DNA from: an uncultured Eudoraea sp.
GTDB taxonomy: Bacteria > Bacteroidota > Bacteroidia > Flavobacteriales > Flavobacteriaceae
Assembly (NCBI GenBank): GCA_947258405.1
Contig: CAMYIE010000001.1
Location: forward strand, 1-64,000
Reading direction: 5' to 3'
DNA length: 64,000 bases
In this document: positions 26,744 to 34,315 of the stretch, in pieces
How the letters are laid out: each line of letters begins with the position of its first letter
Position numbering within the stretch: the stretch's first letter is position 1
Program-made: the position numbers and the translations under genes
The notes under the pieces: model-generated
The model's input: the letters and a program-made list of their open reading frames with translations, nothing else
Told to the model about the DNA's origin: nothing
Databases searched by the model: none

Positions 26744-28597
26744 TTAGAGATATTGTTTGAATTTTTCAACTAACTCGCTGTTTCCGAACGGCAAGCCCTG
26801 CACCTTGTTGAACTGTGCGTATTTATAACCTTCCAGCCTTGATTTTAAAACCGTGATAAATTGCCCGGAATTAAGTTCGCAGACCAGGATACGATCAAAT
26901 TTATCGAAGACCTCCTTTGTATTCGAAGGAAGTGGGTTGATATAGTTGAAATGAGCCAGCCCTATATCCTTATGGCCTTCCTGAGTCATTTGCTTCACGG
27001 CAGAGTAAAGCGAGCCATAGGTGCCGCCCCATCCAACCACCAGGAGTTTGCCTTCGGAACAGAATTCAGGTTTGATATGAGGGATATACTTTTGAACCCT
27101 GTTCACTTTTTCGGCTCTTATATCGGTCATATATTGATGGTTCTCGGGATTATATGACACATTGCCGCTTACTTTATCTTTTTCCAAACCTCCTATCCTG
27201 TGTTCAAGACCAGCAGTGCCGGGCACTGCCCAGTCTCTGGCCAGTGTTTCCTCATCCCGGTCGTATGGATGCCAGGTATCGGGAGCACTCTTTAGCTTGC
27301 GAGGTACGATGTCTGGCATTTCTGAGGTTGACTGGATCTTCCAGGGGGCAGAACCATTAGCGATATAACCATCGGTAAGCAGCAATACCGGCGTCATGTG
27401 TTCTAATGCTAATTTAGATGCCTCATATGCAAAATTGAAGCAATTCGATGGGGTGCTGGCTGCGATCACGATGATCGGGCTTTCACCATTACGCCCATAA
27501 AGCGCTTGCAAAAGATCGGATTGTTCTGTTTTTGTAGGCAGACCTGTAGAAGGCCCCCCTCTTTGAACGTTTACCACCACCAGCGGAAGTTCGAGCATCA
27601 TCGCGAGCCCGAGGGCTTCACCTTTAAGGGCCAGACCCGGTCCTGAAGTTGTGGTTATGGCAAGATCGCCCGCAAACGCGGCCCCGATAGCAGAACTGAT
27701 ACCGGCAATCTCATCTTCGGCCTGTAATGCTTTTACGCCAAAGTGTTTGTGTTTGGCCAGTTCGTGGAGGATATCGGAGGCGGGAGTAATCGGATAGGAA
27801 CCCAAAAATAATTCCAATCCGGATTTTTCCGCTGCAGCGAGGAAACCCCAGGCAATGGCCGTATTGCCCATAATAATACGATAGGTGCCGGAAGCCATTT
27901 TGGCCGGGGCAACCGTATAGGAATTCGGTATCAGTTCAAGGGTTTCGGCAAAATAATAACCAGCATTTAACACCTTGGTGTTGGCTTCGATTATCGCCGG
28001 TTTTGATTCGAATTTTTTGTTGAAGAACTCGATGGTATATTCCGTGGACCGGTTATACATCCAGTAGACCATGCCCAAAGCAAACATATTTTTACTCCGA
28101 ACGATACTTTTATTGTCCAATCCCTGAACATCTTTGAGGGTCTCTTTCGTTAAAGAGGTCATCTTTACCTCGATCACCTGAAAGTTTTCAAGGCTATCGT
28201 CTTCCAAAGGATTGGATTCATATTGTGCCTTTTCCAAATTCTTCTTGCTAAAGGAATCAATATCTACTATAAGGGTGTGACCAGGTTTTAACGCATGCAG
28301 ATTGGTTTTAAGCCCTGCCGGATTCATGGCAACCAGCAGATCCACATTATCGCCGGGTGTACTTATCTCCACACTTCCTATATGTACCTGAAATCCGGAT
28401 ACCCCATAAAGGCTACCCTGAGGAGCTCTGATCTCGGCCGGATAATTGGGAAAAGTTGCCACATCATTACCGAACATGGCCGAAGTATCTGAGAACTGTG
28501 TGCCCGTAAGTTGCATCCCGTCTCCGGAATCACCGACAAATCGCACAACTACCGCCTCCAATACTTCTTGCTGAGGGCTTTCTTTAGCTGTAATCAT
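26744..28597 (-). CDS. korA: 2-oxoglutarate (2-oxoacid):ferredoxin oxidoreductase, fused gamma-alpha subunit
   Basis: Fused subunit of 617 residues. Residues 15-190 are the gamma domain, starting with FVGDSGDGMQLTG. From about residue 230 it is the alpha (pyrimidine-binding) domain, with YPITPASDILHEL, AEDEIAGISSAIGAAFAG and TTSGPGLALKGE, and the transketolase C-like domain follows (GWGGTYGSLYSAV). It forms the catalytic dimer with KorB and gives reduced ferredoxin from 2-oxoacid oxidation. It is the first gene of the leftward operon that ends with nuoN, so KOR and complex I are made together. A dyad-plus-minus-7 promoter lies about 65 nt upstream. Confidence 0.92.
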   Translation of the reverse strand: MITAKESPQQEVLEAVVVRFVGDSGDGMQLTGTQFSDTSAMFGNDVATFPNYPAEIRAPQGSLYGVSGFQVHIGSVEISTPGDNVDLLVAMNPAGLKTNLHALKPGHTLIVDIDSFSKKNLEKAQYESNPLEDDSLENFQVIEVKMTSLTKETLKDVQGLDNKSIVRSKNMFALGMVYWMYNRSTEYTIEFFNKKFESKPAIIEANTKVLNAGYYFAETLELIPNSYTVAPAKMASGTYRIIMGNTAIAWGFLAAAEKSGLELFLGSYPITPASDILHELAKHKHFGVKALQAEDEIAGISSAIGAAFAGDLAITTTSGPGLALKGEALGLAMMLELPLVVVNVQRGGPSTGLPTKTEQSDLLQALYGRNGESPIIVIAASTPSNCFNFAYEASKLALEHMTPVLLLTDGYIANGSAPWKIQSTSEMPDIVPRKLKSAPDTWHPYDRDEETLARDWAVPGTAGLEHRIGGLEKDKVSGNVSYNPENHQYMTDIRAEKVNRVQKYIPHIKPEFCSEGKLLVVGWGGTYGSLYSAVKQMTQEGHKDIGLAHFNYINPLPSNTKEVFDKFDRILVCELNSGQFITVLKSRLEGYKYAQFNKVQGLPFGNSELVEKFKQYL

Positions 28598-28663
28598 AAG
28601 CTATGGGGTTTAATGATTTTTATTTAAATTTATCAAAAATAAAGCAGACCCGATTAAAGGACT

Positions 28664-28737
28664 CAAATATAATTGCGCCTTTGTCACCGATTTATGACTT
28701 TTATCATTGATCGGAGGAAAATAGAATTATAATTTCA
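28664..28737. promoter_or_regulatory. shared divergent promoter/operator of kor-nuo and ferredoxin
   Basis: A 12-bp dyad (TGACTTTTATCA, 28695-28706) lies centrally. Leftward, exactly 23 nt away, the minus strand has TATATTTG (28671-28664), a perfect TAnnTTTG -7 box for korA. Rightward, also exactly 23 nt away, is TAATTTCA (28730-28737), a weaker -7-like box 22 nt before the ferredoxin ATG. The dyad would be centred near -41.5 of both predicted start sites, the classical class II activator position. The same layout occurs before nifJ and the tonB-like gene. Confidence 0.65.
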
Positions 28738-28759
28738 CCCTATATTTTAAATTAACACT

Positions 28760-29110
28760 ATGGCTATTATCATCACAGACGAATGTATCAATTGTGACGC
28801 ATGTTTATCAGAATGCCCAAACAATGCCATCTATGAACCGGATCAGGAATGGGCGTATTCCGATGAGACTGCCCTTAGTGGCTCAACAACTACTCCTGAT
28901 GGCCGGGATGTGGATGCCGATGAGGAAAATGAACCTATTTCCGACGAATTCTATTATATAGTACCAGATAAGTGTACCGAATGCAAAGGATTTCATGATG
29001 AGCCACAGTGTGCTGCTGTATGTCCTGTAGATTGCTGTGTTCCAGATGAGGATCATGTTGAATCAGAGGAGGTACTGCTGGAGAAAAAAGCATGGATGCA
29101 CGGAGAATAA
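28760..29110 (+). CDS. dicluster 4Fe-4S ferredoxin, Alvin-type with acidic insert
   Basis: Soluble electron carrier of 116 residues. Cluster 1 ligands are Cys9-12-15-19 (CxxCxxCxxxCP). Cluster 2 has the expanded spacing of Allochromatium vinosum-type ferredoxins: Cys72-x2-Cys75-x8-Cys84-x3-Cys88, followed by CC at 92-93. That type is known for very low potentials. Between the clusters is an unusual acidic insert of about 45 residues (25-69, with DVDADEENEP). It is divergent from korA under a shared promoter site and upstream of nifJ, so it is the likely carrier between PFOR/KOR and complex I. Confidence 0.93.
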   Translation: MAIIITDECINCDACLSECPNNAIYEPDQEWAYSDETALSGSTTTPDGRDVDADEENEPISDEFYYIVPDKCTECKGFHDEPQCAAVCPVDCCVPDEDHVESEEVLLEKKAWMHGE

Positions 29111-29175
29111 ACTTTTGGCTCATCTTTTTCTGAAGTGAATAATAAACCTGCCGGATACAGGATTTTATCCCATTG

Positions 29176-29211
29176 AGTCGCCCTGTGCGTTATGTACAGG
29201 GCGATTCTTTT
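29176..29211 (+). terminator. Rho-independent terminator after the ferredoxin gene
   Basis: TCGCCCTGT (29178-29186) and ACAGGGCGA (29196-29204) form a 9-bp perfect stem with a 9-nt loop, followed by TTCTTTT. It ends the ferredoxin transcript and separates it from nifJ. Confidence 0.88.
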
Positions 29212-29277
29212 GTTCTATACCCTTCTGCGGATTTCCTCACTTATCGATGTAGACTATATCCGCTTGCTACCGTCAAC

Positions 29278-29347
29278 TGACAAATATCATATTCTGAGCG
29301 GCGTTAGCCCACTATTTTTATGCACGTTCTCAGGTATGGTTATACCT
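29278..29347 (+). promoter_or_regulatory. nifJ promoter region with dyad activator site and downstream inverted repeat
   Basis: The dyad TGACAAATATCA (29278-29289) is followed after exactly 23 nt by TATTTTTA (29313-29320), one base from TAnnTTTG. The transcript would start near 29325, about 80 nt before the nifJ ATG. A second small inverted repeat, AGGTAT-GGTT-ATACCT (29332-29347), falls just inside the predicted transcript. Confidence 0.6.
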
Positions 29348-29406
29348 CAGGCCGATATTAATAGATCACCAGTAAAGACAAGAATTCCTACAGAAATCCA
29401 AGAATC

Positions 29407-32400
29407 ATGAAAAGGAACTTTCCAAAACTCATCTGCGATGCGAATGAAGCCGTTGCGCGTATCGCCCACAAGACTAATGAAGTATGTGCCATTTACCCTA
29501 TTACCCCTGCTTCACCCATGGGGGAACATGTGGATGTTTTTAGCTCCGATGGCGAAAAGAATATCTGGGGAAACGTTCCACGGATTGTTGAAATGCAGAG
29601 TGAGGGAGGCGCTTCAGGTGCCGTTCACGGTTCGCTTCAGGCAGGAGCACTCACTACCACCTTTACGGCTTCTCAGGGTTTGTTGTTGATGGTGCCCAAT
29701 ATGTATAAGATGGCTGGAGAATTATTGCCAGGTGTAATACATGTTGCAGCACGAACGGTTGCCACTCATGCACTTTCAATTTTTGGTGATCATTCCGATG
29801 TTATGGCAACCAGGCAAACAGGATTCTCAATGCTATTTGGAGGTTCGGTACAGGAGGCGATGGATTTTGCATTAATCTCCCAGGTGGCAGCCCTGAAAAC
29901 TAGAGTTCCATTCCTAAATGTATTTGACGGTTTTAGGACCTCCCACGAGATCTCCAAGATCGAGAATATTCCAGATGAAGTGATCAAAGCTATGATGCCC
30001 GAAAAAGAGATCATGGAACATAAGAATCGTTCCCTCGATCCTGATCACCCTGTGGTGAGGGGTACATCGCAAAACCCCGATGTATTCTTTCAGGCCCGTG
30101 AGGCAGCCAATACCTATTACGATGAGGTGCCACAGATGGTGGAAGATATCATGACAGATTTTTATAATCATACGGGAAGGCGATATAGCATATTTTACTA
30201 TCTGGGCCATCCTGAGGCAGAACGGGTAATTGTCATCATGGGATCTGGTCAGGGTGCTGTCCGTGAAGCTGTGGAGGCTATGCTCGACAAGGATGAGAAA
30301 GTCGGGGTACTTTTCGTAAGGCTTTATCGTCCGTTTTCCGTAAAACACTTTATAGATAACATACCCGAAACCGTAAAGAAAATAGCTGTTCTCGATCGAA
30401 CAAAAGAGCCCGGTAGTACAGGTGAACCGCTCTACCTGGATGTAGTAGCTGCGCTTGCAGAAAGCAAACGCGCGATCCCGGTGGTAGGAGGTCGTTACGG
30501 TCTTTCATCCAAGGAGTTTACGCCGCAAATGGTAAAAGGAGTTTTTGATGAATTGAATAAATCTGAACCAAAAAACCACTTTACTGTTGGTATAAACGAT
30601 GATGTTACCCATACCAGCCTTTCTCTTGATCCGGACTTTAAAGTAAAGACACATACCATTAACTGTATGTTCTACGGATTGGGATCGGACGGTACAGTTG
30701 GTGCCAACAAGAATTCTATCAAAATTATCGGTGAGACCACTAAAAACCACGTACAGGGATATTTCGTTTACGATTCCAAAAAAGCCGGCGCACAGACTAT
30801 TTCACACCTGCGTTTCGGACCGGATCCTATCTATTCCTCATACCTGATAGACAGTGCCGATTTTATCGCCTGTCATCAGTTCAATTTCATCGAGAAATAC
30901 GATGTGATCGGCAAATTAAAATCAGGGGGAACTTTTCTATTGAATGCACCCTATGACAAGGATGAGGTTTGGAATAAAATACCCAGAAAACTTCAGGAAG
31001 GAATCATTGAGAAGAAAGCTAAGTTCTATGTGGTAGATGCTACCAAAGTGGCCCATGATGCCAAACTGGGAAAACGCACAAACACCGTGCTCCAGACATG
31101 CTTTTTTGCCATTTCCGGAGTACTGCCAAGAGAAGAGGCGATTCAAAAGATAAAGGATGCCATCGTTAAATCGTATTCTCATAAGGGAGATAAGATCGTT
31201 CAGATGAATTTCAATGCGGTAGATAAAGCCCTTGAAAATCTGTTTGAAGTAAAATATCCCGAATTGGTAACCAGTGATATCCCATTGCAACCCGTCATGA
31301 CGAATGCCCCCGATGGTTTCGTTAGCGAAGTACTTCAAAAGATTTTAGGCGGACTGGGAGATGAATTACCCGTAAGTGCCTTCCCTGTAGATGGTACTTT
31401 CCCTATGGGCACTACCCAGTACGAGAAAAGAGGAATTGCCAGTTTTATTCCGGTCTGGGACGACGAGGTATTATGTACACAATGCAACAAATGTGTTGCA
31501 ATATGTCCCCACGCCGCAATTCGGGCCAAGGTAATACCCAATAACATGCTATCTGAAGCCCCCGATTCCCTCAAAGCGGTTCCGGCTAAAGGCAGACCTT
31601 TTAACAAGGAAGAGGAATCCTATATCCTGCAGGTTTCACCTGAGGATTGTACGGGCTGTGATCTTTGTGTCGCTGTTTGTCCGGCCGAAAGCAAGGAGGT
31701 GGAAGACTTTAAAGCCATCAATATGAGACGTAAGATGGATGTTGATACAGATGAAAATGTAAACTGGGATTATTTTGTTCAGTTACCCGATTACGACCGT
31801 ACGGCACTTCAGATTACAAACCTGAAAGGCTCACAGTTTCTAGAACCTCTTTTCGAATTCTCCGGGGCCTGTTCCGGTTGTGGGGAAACCCCCTATATAA
31901 AAATGCTGACCCAATTATATGGCGACAGTATTATGATCGCAAATGCTACAGGATGTTCTTCCATATATGGTGGTAACCTGCCTACAACTCCATATAAAAC
32001 CAACAAGGATGGCAGGGGTCCTGCCTGGGCTAATTCTCTTTTCGAGGATAATGCGGAATTCGGATATGGAATGAAACTTGCCCTGAGCAAGAAACAGGAA
32101 ATAGCAGTTGGACTGCTCAGGTCATTACAATCCCTGGCAGGCTCTGAATTGGTAGAGGCTATACTTGAGAATTCTGAAGAAACAGAGACAGATCGCAGCG
32201 AAAAATTTGCCCAGATCGAAAAGCTCAAAACCATATTAGGTAAATACAAGGACAATGCCGATGCTGCAAAGCTTATCCAGCTGGCAGATTATCTTAGGCG
32301 AAAGTCGGTCTGGATCTTAGGTGGCGACGGCTGGGCATACGATATTGGTTATGGAGGCCTCGATCATGTTATGGCCTCGGGAGAGGATATAAATATTATG

Positions 32401-32937
32401 GTTCTGGACACCGAGGTATACTCAAATACCGGCGGGCAGACCTCCAAGGCTACACCACTGGGCGCAAGCGCTAAATTTTCAGTATCTGGTAAGCGAACAG
32501 GGAAAAAGAACCTTGCACTGCAGGCTATTTCGTATGGAAATGTATATGTGGCACAGGTGGCTATGGGAGCTAAAGATATGCAAACGCTAAGGGCTATTGA
32601 GGAGGCCGAAGCTTATCCGGGCCCTTCTTTGATCGTGGCTTACTCCCATTGTGGTGAACACGGCTATGACCTTAAGGAAGGTGCAGATCACCAGGTCCGT
32701 GCTGTGGATACCGGTTACTGGCCTTTATTCCGATTCGATCCTTCTAAACCAAAAGGCAAGAAATTCAAATTGGACTCCAAAGCGCCTACTAAACCCTTAA
32801 GCGATTTTATGTATAAGGAAACCCGCTTTACCAGGGTGGTTAAGGACAACAAGGAACTCGGTGAAGAATTGTTAAAACAAGCCCAGGAAGAAGTGGATAC
32901 TAAATGGGAGCGATTAGAGCTCTTTAAGACGATGTAA
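29407..32937 (+). CDS. nifJ: pyruvate:ferredoxin oxidoreductase (PFOR), single-chain
   Basis: Homodimeric enzyme of 1176 residues that converts pyruvate and CoA to acetyl-CoA, CO2 and reduced ferredoxin. Domain order is complete: pyrimidine-binding domain I (YPITPASPMGE near residue 27), domain II, the gamma domain (about 425-600), a ferredoxin domain with CTQCNKCVAICP at 690 and CTGCDLCVAVCP at 748, then the TPP domain with the cluster motif CSGCGE at 822, ATGCSSIYGG and GGDGWAYDIGYGG. No key residue is missing. It is oxygen-sensitive in many bacteria. It lies beside ferredoxin and the ferredoxin-type complex I under a matching promoter. Confidence 0.97.
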   Translation: MKRNFPKLICDANEAVARIAHKTNEVCAIYPITPASPMGEHVDVFSSDGEKNIWGNVPRIVEMQSEGGASGAVHGSLQAGALTTTFTASQGLLLMVPNMYKMAGELLPGVIHVAARTVATHALSIFGDHSDVMATRQTGFSMLFGGSVQEAMDFALISQVAALKTRVPFLNVFDGFRTSHEISKIENIPDEVIKAMMPEKEIMEHKNRSLDPDHPVVRGTSQNPDVFFQAREAANTYYDEVPQMVEDIMTDFYNHTGRRYSIFYYLGHPEAERVIVIMGSGQGAVREAVEAMLDKDEKVGVLFVRLYRPFSVKHFIDNIPETVKKIAVLDRTKEPGSTGEPLYLDVVAALAESKRAIPVVGGRYGLSSKEFTPQMVKGVFDELNKSEPKNHFTVGINDDVTHTSLSLDPDFKVKTHTINCMFYGLGSDGTVGANKNSIKIIGETTKNHVQGYFVYDSKKAGAQTISHLRFGPDPIYSSYLIDSADFIACHQFNFIEKYDVIGKLKSGGTFLLNAPYDKDEVWNKIPRKLQEGIIEKKAKFYVVDATKVAHDAKLGKRTNTVLQTCFFAISGVLPREEAIQKIKDAIVKSYSHKGDKIVQMNFNAVDKALENLFEVKYPELVTSDIPLQPVMTNAPDGFVSEVLQKILGGLGDELPVSAFPVDGTFPMGTTQYEKRGIASFIPVWDDEVLCTQCNKCVAICPHAAIRAKVIPNNMLSEAPDSLKAVPAKGRPFNKEEESYILQVSPEDCTGCDLCVAVCPAESKEVEDFKAINMRRKMDVDTDENVNWDYFVQLPDYDRTALQITNLKGSQFLEPLFEFSGACSGCGETPYIKMLTQLYGDSIMIANATGCSSIYGGNLPTTPYKTNKDGRGPAWANSLFEDNAEFGYGMKLALSKKQEIAVGLLRSLQSLAGSELVEAILENSEETETDRSEKFAQIEKLKTILGKYKDNADAAKLIQLADYLRRKSVWILGGDGWAYDIGYGGLDHVMASGEDINIMVLDTEVYSNTGGQTSKATPLGASAKFSVSGKRTGKKNLALQAISYGNVYVAQVAMGAKDMQTLRAIEEAEAYPGPSLIVAYSHCGEHGYDLKEGADHQVRAVDTGYWPLFRFDPSKPKGKKFKLDSKAPTKPLSDFMYKETRFTRVVKDNKELGEELLKQAQEEVDTKWERLELFKTM

Positions 32938-32961
32938 AGTTTTAATTATAATGCCGAAATC

Positions 32962-33339
32962 ATGGAACAAAAAGCTCAGAAGCTCTACCAGGAAGCGGTA
33001 CAGAAATTAAAAGAGGCAAATGATGAGCTCTGCCGGCCCGAAGAAGACGTTGTAGCGTTTATGGTGTGCAAAAATTCTCAGGTGGCCATCGATCATTTCC
33101 TGAGAGGATATCTGTTGCAGAATGGAATTGAAGCTTCAAAAGATGCCACACTCGATGTTCTGTATGAACAGTGTAAAGGATTAAATGAGCATTTTAATCG
33201 AATAGATCTAGCCGGATTTGATTGCCAGGCCGATTCATTGGAGTCCCGCTATTGTAGCGGTACCGAGAAAGTTAGTCGCTGTTTTGATATCGCCGATAGT
33301 CTGGATAGCTTCCTAAGGGCGGAAAACATCATCAGCTAG
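32962..33339 (+). CDS. HEPN-like helical protein downstream of nifJ
   Basis: Cytoplasmic, mainly helical protein of 125 residues, starting 24 bp after nifJ and likely co-transcribed. The pattern (QEAVQKLKEANDEL, then VAIDHFLRGYLLQNG, then a C-terminal helix) resembles HEPN domains, but the RxxxxH catalytic motif of toxic HEPN RNases is not visible, so an RNase role is not supported. It has four cysteines (CRPEED, CKNS, QCKG, DCQ) plus two more near the end. The function is unknown; co-transcription suggests a role around PFOR. Confidence 0.65.
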   Translation: MEQKAQKLYQEAVQKLKEANDELCRPEEDVVAFMVCKNSQVAIDHFLRGYLLQNGIEASKDATLDVLYEQCKGLNEHFNRIDLAGFDCQADSLESRYCSGTEKVSRCFDIADSLDSFLRAENIIS

Positions 33340-33467
33340 AAACAGTTTCGGGAATTCCGGGTAAGAAAATCACAGAGTTGGGACATCCATAGATGGCACT
33401 GGTCCTAAACAACTTGGTGCTGCACTTACTTATCAGTAATTTTTTTATCTAACCGAGAAAATCAACA

Positions 33468-34256
33468 ATGATGAAAAAGTTACTATTACTCATTGCCATC
33501 GTATGGATAGGCAATACGGCAATTGCACAGGAGGCAGAAACTCTTTATCTGCTTTTCGAATTTATGCACGTGGATAACGAGCAGGAATCTGCCTATGGGG
33601 AGACCGAAAATTTTTGGGAAAAAATCCACGAACAAAGGATTAAAAATGGTGACGCCCTTGGATGGGATCTCTGGAGAATTACCCCAGGCGGAGAAAACCA
33701 GGGAAGTCAATATATGACGGTAAGCCTTTACAATGATCCGGTAAAAATGATGGAGGGTGGAGATTTTGACAAAGCATTTGACGGAGCTTATCCGGACATG
33801 TCCGATATGGATCGCATGAAAAAAATGGAGCACACATCAAAAAGCAGAGATCTTACCCATAGGGTTTATCTACAGCAGATCGCAACCACAACACCCGAAT
33901 ATGAGATGCCCATCGGCATGGTGGCCCGTTTAAATTTTATGAAAGTGGAACCAGGGCAAGCCGATGATTTTGAAAAGGCAGAAGTTGAGGTCTTCCAGCC
34001 ATTGCATCAGCAATCGGTGAACGATGGAAGTCTCGCAAACTGGGGATTAATGAGGAATATGCTGGGATATGGCAGTGACTCATATGCAACCCATATGACC
34101 GTAGATATGTATTCCAGCTATGATCAGATGTTTAATTCTGGAGGGATTGTTCAGGATCCAACGGCGGCTCAGATAAAGGCCATGGACGATGCGATGGCTA
34201 CAAGAGATCTGAGATCGGTAAGGATTATTCAGCTGATCAGAAAAGTACGGCCTTAA
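33468..34256 (+). CDS. secreted protein with two tandem related domains
   Basis: Exported protein of 262 residues with a signal peptide (LLLLIAIVWIGNTAIAQ). ATG codons at 33468 and 33471 are adjacent. The mature part consists of two similar halves, about 22-125 and 148-250. Each has the order of a strand, an acidic helix and an amphipathic segment ending in a MTV strand (FMHVDNEQES...QYMTVSLYND and FMKVEPGQAD...THMTVDMYSS). That suggests two dimeric alpha/beta-barrel-like domains made by internal duplication. No catalytic motif is recognised. It ends before a bidirectional terminator. Confidence 0.75.
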   Translation: MMKKLLLLIAIVWIGNTAIAQEAETLYLLFEFMHVDNEQESAYGETENFWEKIHEQRIKNGDALGWDLWRITPGGENQGSQYMTVSLYNDPVKMMEGGDFDKAFDGAYPDMSDMDRMKKMEHTSKSRDLTHRVYLQQIATTTPEYEMPIGMVARLNFMKVEPGQADDFEKAEVEVFQPLHQQSVNDGSLANWGLMRNMLGYGSDSYATHMTVDMYSSYDQMFNSGGIVQDPTAAQIKAMDDAMATRDLRSVRIIQLIRKVRP

Positions 34257-34287
34257 GCCAATAACCAAATTTTCGATTAGACCTTAG

Positions 34288-34315
34288 AAATCCTCCCTGA
34301 AAGGAGGATTTCTTT
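34288..34315. terminator. bidirectional terminator between convergent genes
   Basis: AAATCCTCC (34288-34296) and GGAGGATTT (34303-34311) form a 9-bp stem with a 6-nt loop, followed by CTTT on the plus strand. It lies between the secreted protein and the convergent dipeptidase gene. Confidence 0.7.

Noticed and set aside
28664-28737. Classical FNR site (TTGAT-N4-ATCAA) in the kor/ferredoxin promoter
   Set aside because: The half-sites read TGAC/ATCA rather than TTGAT, so the E. coli consensus does not apply; the binding protein is left open.
29192-29410. 72-codon frame between ferredoxin and nifJ
   Set aside because: It begins inside the terminator loop, runs over the nifJ promoter elements and ends on the nifJ start; composition looks non-coding.
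29914-30348. 144-codon frame antisense to nifJ
   Set aside because: Fully inside nifJ with no domain or promoter of its own.
32962-33339. HEPN toxin of a toxin-antitoxin pair
   Set aside because: No RxxxxH motif and no antitoxin/nucleotidyltransferase partner; its neighbour is nifJ.
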